A stretch of 32,443 nucleotides of DNA, taken from NCBI GenBank assembly GCA_020630195.1, contig JAHDBV010000053.1:1-32443 (forward strand), read 5' to 3'. The translations under genes were made by a program, and so were the position numbers. The stretch's first letter is position 1, and each line of letters opens with the position of its first letter. Below are positions 6,696 through 15,238 of this stretch, piece after piece. Origin of the DNA: Acidimicrobiales bacterium (lineage in GTDB: Bacteria; Actinomycetota; Acidimicrobiia; Acidimicrobiales; SZUA-35). The notes under the pieces were generated by a model. That model saw only the letters and a list, made by a program, of their open reading frames with translations. It was not told the origin of the DNA and did no database searches.

Positions 6696-7454
6696 TCACG
6701 CCCCACCTCGGGCGGCGGCGTCCCAGTCGTCACGCAGATCGAACTCGGCGAGGACCTTCTCGTCGGTGGCGTCGAGCCCGCCCCGGGCCTCGATCAGGTC
6801 GGGCCGGTGCCGGATGGTGCGCAGCAGGGCCTGGGCGTGACGCCACCGGTCGATCCTGGCGTGGTCCCCCGAGCGCAACACCTCGGGCACACCCCAGCCC
6901 CGGAACTCGGGCGGCCGGGTGTAGTGCGGGTACTCGAGCAGGCCGGCCGCACCGAAGCTCTCCTCCACGGTCGAGTCGAGGTTGCCGAGCATGCCGGGCA
7001 CGAGCCGGCCGACGGCCTCCATCGCCACCATGGCCGCCACCTCTCCCCCGGCGAGCACGTAGTCACCGATCGACAGTTCGCCGTCGATCACGTGCTCCCG
7101 CACCCGCTCGTCGATGCCCTCGTAGCGACCGCAGATCAGGGTGAAGCCGTCGCCACCGGCCAGCTCGTGGGCCCAGGTCTGGTCGAAGCGGCGTCCCGCC
7201 GGCGAGCAGTAGAGGATCGGCCGCGGCGGATCGACCGCCTCGATCGTGTCGATGATCGGTTCGGGCTTCAGCACCATGCCGGCACCCCCGCCGTAGGGAG
7301 CGTCGTCGACGGTGCGGTGGGTGTCGGTGGTGACGTCTCGCAGGTCGTGGACGCGGATGTCGAGCACGCCGTCACGGCTCGCCTTGCCGAGCAGGCTCTC
7401 GCCGGCGAACGAGCGGACCATCTCCGGGAAGATGGTGAGCACGTCGATCCGCAC
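6696..7454 (-). CDS. trmD: tRNA (guanine-37-N1) methyltransferase
   Basis: A 252-residue SPOUT-family enzyme that uses S-adenosylmethionine to methylate G37 of tRNAs, preventing frameshifts. It starts [13 protein letters not shown] and contains YGGGAGMV (54-61), [11 protein letters not shown] (82-92), [13 protein letters not shown] (106-118), [11 protein letters not shown] (128-138), DSTVEESF (160-167) and [15 protein letters not shown], the knotted cofactor site and tRNA-binding hinge. Length is typical. The start is GTG 7454, 3 bases after the rimM stop. It is part of the rpsP-khpA-rimM-trmD operon. Confidence 0.97.
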   Translation of the reverse strand: MRIDVLTIFPEMVRSFAGESLLGKASRDGVLDIRVHDLRDVTTDTHRTVDDAPYGGGAGMVLKPEPIIDTIEAVDPPRPILYCSPAGRRFDQTWAHELAGGDGFTLICGRYEGIDERVREHVIDGELSIGDYVLAGGEVAAMVAMEAVGRLVPGMLGNLDSTVEESFGAAGLLEYPHYTRPPEFRGWGVPEVLRSGDHARIDRWRHAQALLRTIRHRPDLIEARGGLDATDEKVLAEFDLRDDWDAAARGGA

Positions 7455-7457
7455 GAC

Positions 7458-7934
7458 TCAGTCGTCCCCGTCGAGATCGAACAAGCCCTCGGGCGGATCG
7501 ATCGTCACGCGCCCGTCGTGCTGTGACGTCACGAAGGTGAGCGGCACGAGGGCGCCCGAGTCGAGCTCGAGCAGGTCGGATGCCGGATTGGCGATCACCG
7601 ACGTGACGACGCCCCGTTCGGTCCCGTCCTCATCGACGACGGTCGACCCGACCACCTCGTGCACGAAGATCGCATCCGGATCCTCGATGGGTTCGGCCCA
7701 CACGGTGCGCCCGCGCAGCAGGTCGGCGGCGTTGCGGTCGGCGACGCCGACGAACCCGACGATGTGGCGATCGTGATGGGGTCGGGCCGTGCGGACCTCC
7801 ATCCACTCCTCCCCGACGCGCAGACGAGCGCCGGTCGCCCAGCGCTCGCCACGATCGGTGATGAAGTTGACGAGGACGTCGCCTCGCACACCGTGCGACT
7901 TCGTGACCCGTCCGACCTCGAGCAGATCCGTCAT
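7458..7934 (-). CDS. rimM: Ribosome maturation factor RimM
   Basis: A 158-residue protein that assists assembly of the 30S head by binding uS19. The N-terminal RimM barrel begins MTDLLEVGRVTKSHGVRGDV, and the C-terminal PRC-barrel covers about 85-155 (IFVHEVVGSTVVDEDG, PLTFVTSQHDGRVTIDPPEG). ATG 7934 was chosen because it sits exactly at the conserved family start, although the frame extends upstream into khpA. It follows khpA by 10 bases and precedes trmD by 3. Confidence 0.95.
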   Translation of the reverse strand: MTDLLEVGRVTKSHGVRGDVLVNFITDRGERWATGARLRVGEEWMEVRTARPHHDRHIVGFVGVADRNAADLLRGRTVWAEPIEDPDAIFVHEVVGSTVVDEDGTERGVVTSVIANPASDLLELDSGALVPLTFVTSQHDGRVTIDPPEGLFDLDGDD

Positions 7935-7944
7935 CGCCGGCGAT

Positions 7945-8202
7945 TCAGTCGTCGACGAATTCGACCTCGACCGACACGCCGTCCTTGGCGGCGGCGGCGC
8001 CGACCACGGTGCGGATGGCCGAAGCCACCCGGCCACGGCGGCCGATGACCCGGCCCATGTCGCCCTTGTCGACGGTGACGTCGAGGCGCACTCCGTTGTC
8101 GTTCTCGCTCGCGGCGATCTCGACGGCATCGGGGTTCGCAACCACCGAGCGGCAGACGTGGGCCAGCGTGGCCTGGGCGGTGGGGGCGAGTTCGGCGCTC
8201 AC
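7945..8202 (-). CDS. khpA: KH-domain RNA-binding protein KhpA
   Basis: An 85-residue single KH domain protein with the GxxG loop IGRRGR within [17 protein letters not shown] and a C-terminal [10 protein letters not shown]. KhpA works with KhpB (Jag) in RNA binding, and in several Gram-positive bacteria affects cell elongation and division. The gene sits in its usual place between rpsP and rimM. The GTG start overlaps the rpsP stop codon (GTGA), so translation is probably coupled. Confidence 0.9.
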   Translation of the reverse strand: MSAELAPTAQATLAHVCRSVVANPDAVEIAASENDNGVRLDVTVDKGDMGRVIGRRGRVASAIRTVVGAAAAKDGVSVEVEFVDD

Positions 8203-8531
8203 GCCTCGGCCCCGGCGGCAGCAGCCTTCTCCGCTTCAGCGGCGGCCTCGGCGGCGACTTCTTCGGCGGTCTTGCCGGCCTCGAAGGCCTCGATGGCGCC
8301 GCTGATCTTCAGGAGCTTCTCGACCCGCTCCGACGGCTTGGCGCCGTGGCGGAGCCAGTGGACGGCCTTGGCGTTGTCGATCTTGACAACCGAGGGCTCA
8401 CGGCGGGGCTCGTAGGTGCCCACGATCTCGATGAACCGGCCGTCGCGGGGCGAACGGCTGTCGGCGGCGACGACGCGGTAGACGGGCTGCTTCTTCTTGC
8501 CCATGCGCATGAGGCGGAGGCGAACGGCCAT
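8199..8531 (-). CDS. rpsP: 30S ribosomal protein bS16
   Basis: A 110-residue bS16, starting [20 protein letters not shown] and containing [19 protein letters not shown] and [20 protein letters not shown]. The last 30 or so residues form an Ala/Glu-rich tail, longer than in E. coli and common in Actinomycetota. A weak AGGAA site precedes the ATG. It is the first gene of the operon with khpA, rimM and trmD, and lies behind a 172-base region with a promoter candidate and three hairpins. Confidence 0.97.
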   Translation of the reverse strand: MAVRLRLMRMGKKKQPVYRVVAADSRSPRDGRFIEIVGTYEPRREPSVVKIDNAKAVHWLRHGAKPSERVEKLLKISGAIEAFEAGKTAEEVAAEAAAEAEKAAAAGAEA

Positions 8532-8548
8532 GGTGTGTTCCTAACTGG

Positions 8549-8632
8549 GTCGCCGTGGCGACGGTGTCGAAGGGGCTCGGTTCGGCGACGGCCGACATCG
8601 AGCCAGAGGTCGGATCCCGCCCGGAGGCGGGA
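8549..8632 (-). promoter_or_regulatory. Structured 5' leader of the rpsP operon, three hairpins
   Basis: In transcript order: a 7-bp stem TCCCGCC/GGCGGGA with a UCCG (UNCG-class) loop at 8615-8632; a nested hairpin at 8574-8604 with outer stem GGCTCG/CGAGCC and inner stem TCGGC/GCCGA with a tetraloop; and a 5-bp stem GTCGC/GCGAC at 8549-8562. The nested element has the same outer stem and architecture as the rplS leader and a similar distance to its start codon (43 versus 49 bases). The first hairpin could instead terminate ffh. Confidence 0.5.
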
Positions 8633-8642
8633 GCGACTGGGG

Positions 8643-8670
8643 ATCGTATCCAGCGAACCCGGCGGCCCAA
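8643..8670 (-). promoter_or_regulatory. Candidate promoter of the rpsP operon
   Basis: TTGGGC (8665-8670, minus strand) and TACGAT (8643-8648) with a 16-base spacer lie between the ffh stop and the leader hairpins. The predicted start is near 8636, just before the UCCG-loop hairpin. Confidence 0.5.
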
Positions 8671-8703
8671 CCGTCACCACGTGGCAACGGCGCGGACCGG
8701 GGC

Positions 8704-10185
<1,482 letters not shown>

Positions 10186-10195
10186 GGCGGCGGCG

Positions 10196-10201
10196 AGCCT
10201 A
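10196..10201 (-). promoter_or_regulatory. -10 box of ffh, very short or no leader
   Basis: TAGGCT (minus strand) lies 10 bases before the ATG, implying a leader of only a few bases. The identical hexamer followed by CG stands before ftsY. Confidence 0.4.
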
Positions 10202-10310
10202 CCTGCGGCCCGGGGCCGCCCCGTGGCCACCTTCGACGCATGTGACCGGGCGCGCCGATGCCGCGACCCGTGGGGTGGTGGTCGCCGAGACGGCCACGGA
10301 ACGTGACGGG

Positions 10311-10316
10311 TATCAT
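10311..10316 (+). promoter_or_regulatory. Candidate -10 box for the pseudokinase-like/sortase operon
   Basis: TATCAT is the best TANNNT match in the 188-base divergent region between ffh and the plus-strand gene. It implies a leader of about 50 bases. No convincing -35 was found; the remainder of this region shows no other structure that I can support. Confidence 0.35.
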
Positions 10317-10373
10317 CCGACACGGCGATTTCCGGGGCACCAGGCGGGTGTCCCATGGCGGGAGGCGACACGC

Positions 10374-13322
10374 ATGACCGAGGAACGGTCCTCCATTCTC
10401 CGACGGGCGCTCGACGGCGCGCCGTCCATCGAACGATTCGGCCAGACGGCCCGCGTGGCCGAGGTCGGCGGCCGGGTGACCCACGTGGTCGCCGACGCGG
10501 CCGGCCGGTGGGATGCCCGCCAGCTGCGTCGTCTCGGCTATCTGAATCGCCTCGCCGGTGTGAACGGACCCACCATCCACCAGGGTTCGGACGGCGAGGC
10601 CACCCTCGCCGAACTCGCTCCCCCGTCCGGTCGGACCTTGCGCCAGATCACCGAGGACGACCCGGGCGCCGTGTCGTGGCGGGAAGCCGTCGCCGTGGTC
10701 TCACTCGCCGCCGACACCGTGAACGACGCACACCTGCACGGCGTCAGCCACGGTGCGCTCACCGCGGATGCGGTCACCATCGACGACGACGGTGTCCTGT
10801 CGGTCTCGTACCCGGGCCCGTTCCTCGACGGAGAACCGACCGAGGTCGACATCGCCCCCGAGTTCGAGGGACGGCTCGCCGCCTCGGAGCGCGGCGACGT
10901 GTGGGGGCTCGGCCGGATCCTCCACGACGCGATCGTGGACGACGACGAGACACCCTCCGCGGTGCTCGCCGTCGCCGAGCAGGCCACCTCGGATCGCCCC
11001 GAGCAGCGACCGGTGTCGGCGTCGGCCTTCGCCGCCCTGCTGCGCCGGGCAGCCGGCGGCAACTTCGGCACGGCCGGCAACTACCACCGCCGCGCGAGCG
11101 TCGCCGCCACGGCCGGCGGGCTGCCGCTCGCCCAGCGCGGTCCCGCCACCGACATCACCGAGGGCTTCGGGATCGGACGCACCGCGGCCGCCGGTGCCGC
11201 GGGAGTCGCCGCCGGTGCCGCCGGGTTCGCCGTGGCCTCGGGCCGCGACGACGTGCAGGCCCCGGAGACCGACATCGACCTCACCACCGCCGAGGCCGAC
11301 ATCGACCTGACCGAGACCGAGGCCGACATCGACCTCACCACCGCCGAGGCCGACATCGACCTGACGGACGCCGACGTCGACACCGACCGTCCGGGCATCG
11401 GCACGGCCGCGGTGGCGGGCGCCGCCGGGGTCGCCGGACTCGCCGGCGCCGCCGCACTCAGCGGACGCGACGCCGACATCGACCTGCCCGACGCCGACCT
11501 CGCCATCAACACCCCCGACGTCGACCTGCCCGACGCCGACCTCGACATCGACACCCCCGACGTCGACCTGCCCGACGCCGACCTCGACATCGACACCCCC
11601 GACGTCGACCTGCCCGACGCCGACCTCGACATCGACACCCCGGACATCGATCTTCCCGACGCCGATCTGGACGTGGACATCCCCGACGCTGACGTGGACG
11701 TCGACACCGACCGTCCGGGCATCGGCACGGCCGCGGTGGCGGGCGCCGCCGGGGTCGCCGGACTCGCCGGCGCCGCCGCACTCAGCGGACGCGACGCCGA
11801 CATCGGCACCCCCGACGTCGACGTTCCCGACGCGGACCTCGACGTCGACCTTCCTGATGCTGACCTCGAGGTGGACGTTCCCGACGCTGACGTGGACGTC
11901 GACCTTCCCGACACCGAGGGCGGCATCGGCACCGGCACACTCGCCGCCGGCGCAGCAGGCGCCGCCGGACTCGCCGGCGCCGCCGCACTCAGCGGACGCG
12001 ACGCCGACATCGACCTGCCCGACGCCGACATCGACATCGACGCCCCCGACGTCGACCTTCCCGACGCGGACGTCCCCGACGCTGCGGCCGCCACCGTGAC
12101 CAAGCCCAGCGCCGCGGCCGTCGGCACCGCCGGTGCCGTGAAGGCCACCGGCCCCGCGAAGACCGCCGGCGCCACCTCGACCGCTGCGGTGGCCACGGCC
12201 GACGAGGTCCGGCGCGATCGTCGTGGCATGGCGCTCGTCGCCGCCGGACTGCTCGGCGTGGCCGGCGTGACGGCCTGGGCGCTCAGTGGTGACGACGATG
12301 CCGACGGCGGCGACGAGGTCGCCGTGACCACCACGGTCGATGGCGGCGACGCCGACGGCGGAGCGACCGACGATGGTGATGCCGACGGTTCCGCCGGCGA
12401 TGCCGACGCAACGGTCGGGGACGACGACACCACGACCACGACCGCGGCCGAGACCACCACGACGGCCGAGGCCACGACCACGACCGAGGCGGAGACCACG
12501 ACCACCACCGAGGCGGCCGTGGACACCGAGGACGACGACGCCGAGGATGACGAGGCCGAGACGTTCCCCGAAGCCGACGGTCCGCCCGCTGCGGTCGAGA
12601 TCGTCCACGGCGTGCCGGACACGCCGGTCGACGTGTACCTCGACGGCGATCTCGTGGTGCCGGGCTTCGCCCCCGGCACGATCGCCGGTCCGGCCGATCT
12701 GGCCAGTGGTCCGCACCGTGTGCAGCTGTTCGCCCCCTCCGACGATCCCGCACAGCGATCGACCGATCGGGACGACGAGCCCGCCGTCGACCGTACGGTC
12801 GAGATCGCTCCGGGCCCGGGCTCCCTCGTCGCCCACCTCGATGCCGACGGTGTCCCGACCCTGAGTGGGTTCACGAGCCCACAGACGGAGATCCCCGCCG
12901 GCTCCGGCCGGATCGCACTCCGCCACCTCGCCGCCGCCGGCCCCGTCAGCGTCGAGATCGACGGTGACGTCGTCGCCGACGGCGTGACGCCGGGCTCCGA
13001 GGGCATCGTCGAGGTGCCCGCCGGGGCACGCAACCTCGTGATCCGCCCGACCGACGGTGGTGACCCGCTCCTCGAGTCCGAGGTCGAGGTCGCCGACGGC
13101 ACGCTCATGGTGCTGTCCGCCGCCGGACCCGACGCCGACGGCCAGCTCGTGGTGCTGACCCAGACGGTCTCCGGCCTGGGCTCCCCGCCGGTCGAGGTCC
13201 CGACCGGCGATTCCGGCCTGCTCGACGTGCCCACGTCCTCGGCGATCGGCCTCGGCCTCGCCGCGGCGGTCGCCTCGCTGCTGGCCGGCATGGGGGTTCG
13301 CCGCACACGGCGTCCGATGTGA
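10374..13322 (+). CDS. Pseudokinase-like / Asp-rich repeat / DUF4397 surface protein, probable sortase substrate
   Basis: A 982-residue multidomain protein. Residues about 1-228 resemble the C-lobe of a bacterial Ser/Thr kinase: AHLHGVSHGALTADAVTIDD stands where HRDxKPxN is expected, SYPG replaces DFG, DIAPEF (159-164) mimics APE, and SERGDVWGLGRILHDAI follows, so catalysis is unlikely. Residues 265-570 alternate Gly/Ala-rich hydrophobic segments (four copies ending SGRD) with acidic repeats such as DVDLPDADLDIDTP. A transmembrane helix lies at 618-637, then a Thr/Asp/Glu-rich linker to about 735, and a DUF4397 domain from about 738 to 935 (VEIVHGVPDTPVDVYLDG). The C-terminus has VEVPTGDSG, a hydrophobic segment (956-975) and RRTRR, resembling a cell-wall sorting signal. 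The start ATG has GGAGG about 8 bases upstream. The stop overlaps the sortase GTG (GTGA). The kinase assignment is the least certain part. Confidence 0.75.
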   Translation: MTEERSSILRRALDGAPSIERFGQTARVAEVGGRVTHVVADAAGRWDARQLRRLGYLNRLAGVNGPTIHQGSDGEATLAELAPPSGRTLRQITEDDPGAVSWREAVAVVSLAADTVNDAHLHGVSHGALTADAVTIDDDGVLSVSYPGPFLDGEPTEVDIAPEFEGRLAASERGDVWGLGRILHDAIVDDDETPSAVLAVAEQATSDRPEQRPVSASAFAALLRRAAGGNFGTAGNYHRRASVAATAGGLPLAQRGPATDITEGFGIGRTAAAGAAGVAAGAAGFAVASGRDDVQAPETDIDLTTAEADIDLTETEADIDLTTAEADIDLTDADVDTDRPGIGTAAVAGAAGVAGLAGAAALSGRDADIDLPDADLAINTPDVDLPDADLDIDTPDVDLPDADLDIDTPDVDLPDADLDIDTPDIDLPDADLDVDIPDADVDVDTDRPGIGTAAVAGAAGVAGLAGAAALSGRDADIGTPDVDVPDADLDVDLPDADLEVDVPDADVDVDLPDTEGGIGTGTLAAGAAGAAGLAGAAALSGRDADIDLPDADIDIDAPDVDLPDADVPDAAAATVTKPSAAAVGTAGAVKATGPAKTAGATSTAAVATADEVRRDRRGMALVAAGLLGVAGVTAWALSGDDDADGGDEVAVTTTVDGGDADGGATDDGDADGSAGDADATVGDDDTTTTTAAETTTTAEATTTTEAETTTTTEAAVDTEDDDAEDDEAETFPEADGPPAAVEIVHGVPDTPVDVYLDGDLVVPGFAPGTIAGPADLASGPHRVQLFAPSDDPAQRSTDRDDEPAVDRTVEIAPGPGSLVAHLDADGVPTLSGFTSPQTEIPAGSGRIALRHLAAAGPVSVEIDGDVVADGVTPGSEGIVEVPAGARNLVIRPTDGGDPLLESEVEVADGTLMVLSAAGPDADGQLVVLTQTVSGLGSPPVEVPTGDSGLLDVPTSSAIGLGLAAAVASLLAGMGVRRTRRPM
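11373..11805 (+). repeat. Pair of identical 109-bp direct repeats within the surface protein gene
   Basis: 11373-11481 and 11697-11805 are identical over 109 bases at an offset of 324 bases (108 codons, in frame). They encode a block running from DVDTDRPGIGTAAVAG to ALSGRDADI. A third, diverged copy lies near 11934-12010. Identity at synonymous sites points to recent duplication or gene conversion. Confidence 0.85.
11517..11642 (+). repeat. Three tandem 42-bp units encoding DVDLPDADLDIDTP
   Basis: Units at 11517-11558, 11559-11600 and 11601-11642 are identical apart from the last base of the third (CCG for CCC). Each encodes 14 residues, 382-423 of the protein. Related but diverged units flank them on both sides. 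Confidence 0.88.
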
Positions 13323-13993
13323 ACCCACTGCGGGTCACGCTCGTGATCTCGGCGCTGGCGACCCTGTCGCTCGGCGCCACGATCGCCGTCTCCGAACAGG
13401 ACTCGGCCGCCTCGTCACCCGAGGCGGCCGTGGTCGCGCCCGCTCCGGAGGCGCCCACCACGGTGGAGCGCCCCACGACCGTCTCGAGCGTCGCGACGAC
13501 CGTCTCGACCCTGCCCGTGCGGTCGGCACTCGACGCACCCGAAGCCCCGCCCGCGGGTCCACAACCCGTCGGCCTCCGCCTCCCGGCATTGGCGATCGAC
13601 GCCTCCGTCGACGAGGTCGGCGTCGACGAGGCCCAGCGGCTCGAGGTCCCCGAGGTCGATCGCATCGGCTGGTACCGGTTCGGCGCGCGTCCCGGTGAGC
13701 CGGGGGCGACGGTGCTGGCCGGGCACGTCGACTACGGCGGCGAGGCCGGGGTGTTCTGGGAGCTCCGGGCCGCCGAGCCGGGAGATGTCGTGGAGGTCGT
13801 GATGGACGACGGCACGACGCGCGACTACGTCGTCACCGACGTGACGCTCTACGACAAGACCGAGCTGCCCAACGACGAGCTGTTCCGCCGAACCGGCTCG
13901 GAGGCGATCCACCTCATCACCTGTGGCGGCACGTTCGACCGGATCCAGCGTTCGTATCGCGGCAACGTCGTGGTCACCGCGATCCCCGCCTGA
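13319..13993 (+). CDS. Class F sortase
   Basis: A 224-residue transpeptidase predicted to be membrane-anchored by an N-terminal hydrophobic segment (about 5-24), followed by a Pro/Thr/Ala-rich linker to about 80. The sortase domain starts PVGLRLPALAIDASVDEVGV; catalytic residues are His136 in VLAGHVD, Cys202 in HLITCGG and Arg214 in RSYRGNVVVTA. IGWYRFGARPGEPG and the lack of long insertions fit class F, the family often found beside DUF4397 proteins in Actinomycetota. It probably cleaves the sorting signal of the upstream protein and attaches it to the cell envelope. The GTG start overlaps the upstream stop codon. It converges on ftsY with a 12-base gap. Confidence 0.88.
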   Translation: MNPLRVTLVISALATLSLGATIAVSEQDSAASSPEAAVVAPAPEAPTTVERPTTVSSVATTVSTLPVRSALDAPEAPPAGPQPVGLRLPALAIDASVDEVGVDEAQRLEVPEVDRIGWYRFGARPGEPGATVLAGHVDYGGEAGVFWELRAAEPGDVVEVVMDDGTTRDYVVTDVTLYDKTELPNDELFRRTGSEAIHLITCGGTFDRIQRSYRGNVVVTAIPA

Positions 13994-14005
13994 ACCCGTC
14001 GGGGG

Positions 14006-15133
14006 CTACTCGAACAGGGCGTCGACGAACGCGTCCGGATCGAAGTCGACGAGATCGTCGGCGGTCTCGCCGAGCCCCACGAGCTTCACGGGCAGGCCGA
14101 GCTCGGCCTCGATGGCGAACACGATGCCGCCCTTCGCCGACCCGTCGAGCTTCGTGAGCACCACACCGGTGACGTCGACGGCCTCCGCGAAGGTCTTGGC
14201 CTGGTTCATGCCGTTCTGACCGGTGGTGGCGTCGATGACGAGGAGCACCTCGGTGACCGCACCGGCGCCCTTCTCGGCGACGCGGCGGACCTTGGACAGC
14301 TCGTCCATCAGGTTCGACTTGTTGTGGAGCCGGCCGGCGGTGTCGGCGAGCACGATCTCCGACCCGAGGGAGGCCGCCCGTTCGACGCCGTCGAAGACCA
14401 CCGACGACGGGTCGGCGCCTTCCGCTCCCCGGACGAACTCGGCACCACAACGCTCGGCCCAGGTGCCGAGCTGCTCGGCGGCGGCGGCGCGGAAGGTGTC
14501 GCCGGCGGCCATCAGGAGGCTGTGGCCGTCGGCGGTGAGCCGCTTGCCCAACTTGCCGATCGTGGTGGTCTTGCCGACCCCGTTCACCCCGACGAACAAC
14601 CAGACGTTGGTGGTGTCGTCGTCGATCCGCAGCGATCGATCACGGTCGGCGATGGTGGCCCGCATCCGGGCCTTCACGATGTCGAGGAGTTCGGCCGACT
14701 CGGTGATCCCGGCGGCCTCCGCATCGGCGCGGACGTCACCGATGAGGGCGAGGGAGGTGGCGACGCCGACATCGGCGCGGATCATGGCCTCCTCGAGTTC
14801 CTCCCAGGTGTCCTCGTCGACCTTGCCCCGGCCGAACACACCGCCGAGCAGGCCGGTGAAGTTCGACCGCGCCTTGCCGAGTCGATCGAAGAAGGACGGC
14901 TTGACCGGCGGTTCGGGCTCGGGCGTCGGCTCCGGCTCGATCTCGGCGGGTGCCTCGGCGACCTCGGCCTCGGGCCGGTCGAGCACATCGGTGCCCGCCG
15001 CGCTCGGGCGGGTGACCTCGGGGCGGGTCGTCGGCGGCAGGCTCTGCGTCCGACGGGACCGGGCCACGGCCACGGCGCCGACCACCAGAACGGCGGCGAC
15101 GGCGACGAGGATCAGAATCGTTGTGGTCGTCAT
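14006..15133 (-). CDS. ftsY: Signal recognition particle receptor FtsY
   Basis: A 375-residue SRP receptor GTPase that accepts ribosome-nascent chain complexes from Ffh. A true transmembrane helix (residues 5-24, ILILVAVAAVLVVGAVAVA) is followed by an acidic Pro/Glu linker to about 78, an N-terminal anchor common in Actinomycetota. The NG domain has VGVNGVGKTT (181-190), DTFRAAAAEQL (212-222), DTAGRLHNKSNLMDEL (264-279), TKLDGSAKGG (327-336) and GLGETADDLVDFD. The ATG at 15133 has no Shine-Dalgarno site but TAGGCT lies 8 bases upstream. In many actinobacteria ftsY follows smc; here they are separated by about 6.7 kb. Confidence 0.97.
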   Translation of the reverse strand: MTTTTILILVAVAAVLVVGAVAVARSRRTQSLPPTTRPEVTRPSAAGTDVLDRPEAEVAEAPAEIEPEPTPEPEPPVKPSFFDRLGKARSNFTGLLGGVFGRGKVDEDTWEELEEAMIRADVGVATSLALIGDVRADAEAAGITESAELLDIVKARMRATIADRDRSLRIDDDTTNVWLFVGVNGVGKTTTIGKLGKRLTADGHSLLMAAGDTFRAAAAEQLGTWAERCGAEFVRGAEGADPSSVVFDGVERAASLGSEIVLADTAGRLHNKSNLMDELSKVRRVAEKGAGAVTEVLLVIDATTGQNGMNQAKTFAEAVDVTGVVLTKLDGSAKGGIVFAIEAELGLPVKLVGLGETADDLVDFDPDAFVDALFE

Positions 15134-15141
15134 CGTCGCCG

Positions 15142-15147
15142 AGCCTA
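15142..15147 (-). promoter_or_regulatory. -10 box, probable leaderless start of ftsY
   Basis: TAGGCT (minus strand) is 8 bases before the ATG, a spacing that places +1 at or beside the start codon. Confidence 0.45.
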
Positions 15148-15187
15148 CCGAGACGGTCGGCGGGCGTTCGCCGGGGCCCGGACGCGA

Positions 15188-15214
15188 CCGTGGCGCCGGA
15201 GACCGGCGCCACGG
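15188..15214 (-). terminator. Strong hairpin after the HtrA-like gene
   Basis: A perfect 12-bp GC-rich stem (15188-15199 with 15203-15214) and a 3-base loop stands 24 bases beyond the protease stop codon and upstream of ftsY. No U-tract follows. Confidence 0.65.
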
Positions 15215-15238
15215 GTGCTGGGGGAATGGGCGGTGGGG

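Noticed and set aside
11270..12080. Asp-rich repeats as RTX calcium-binding repeats or a CRISPR array
   Set aside because: The units lack the GGxGxD nonapeptide of RTX proteins. The DNA repeats are in-frame codons without unique spacers, so they are not CRISPR.
10701..13328. Very long open frames (875 and 741 codons) antisense to the Asp-rich surface protein
   Set aside because: They arise because GAC/GTC-type repeats lack stops on the opposite strand. Their translations are low-complexity (Val/Gly/Asp or Ser/Ala rich), while the plus-strand frame has real domains, a ribosome binding site and coupling to the sortase.
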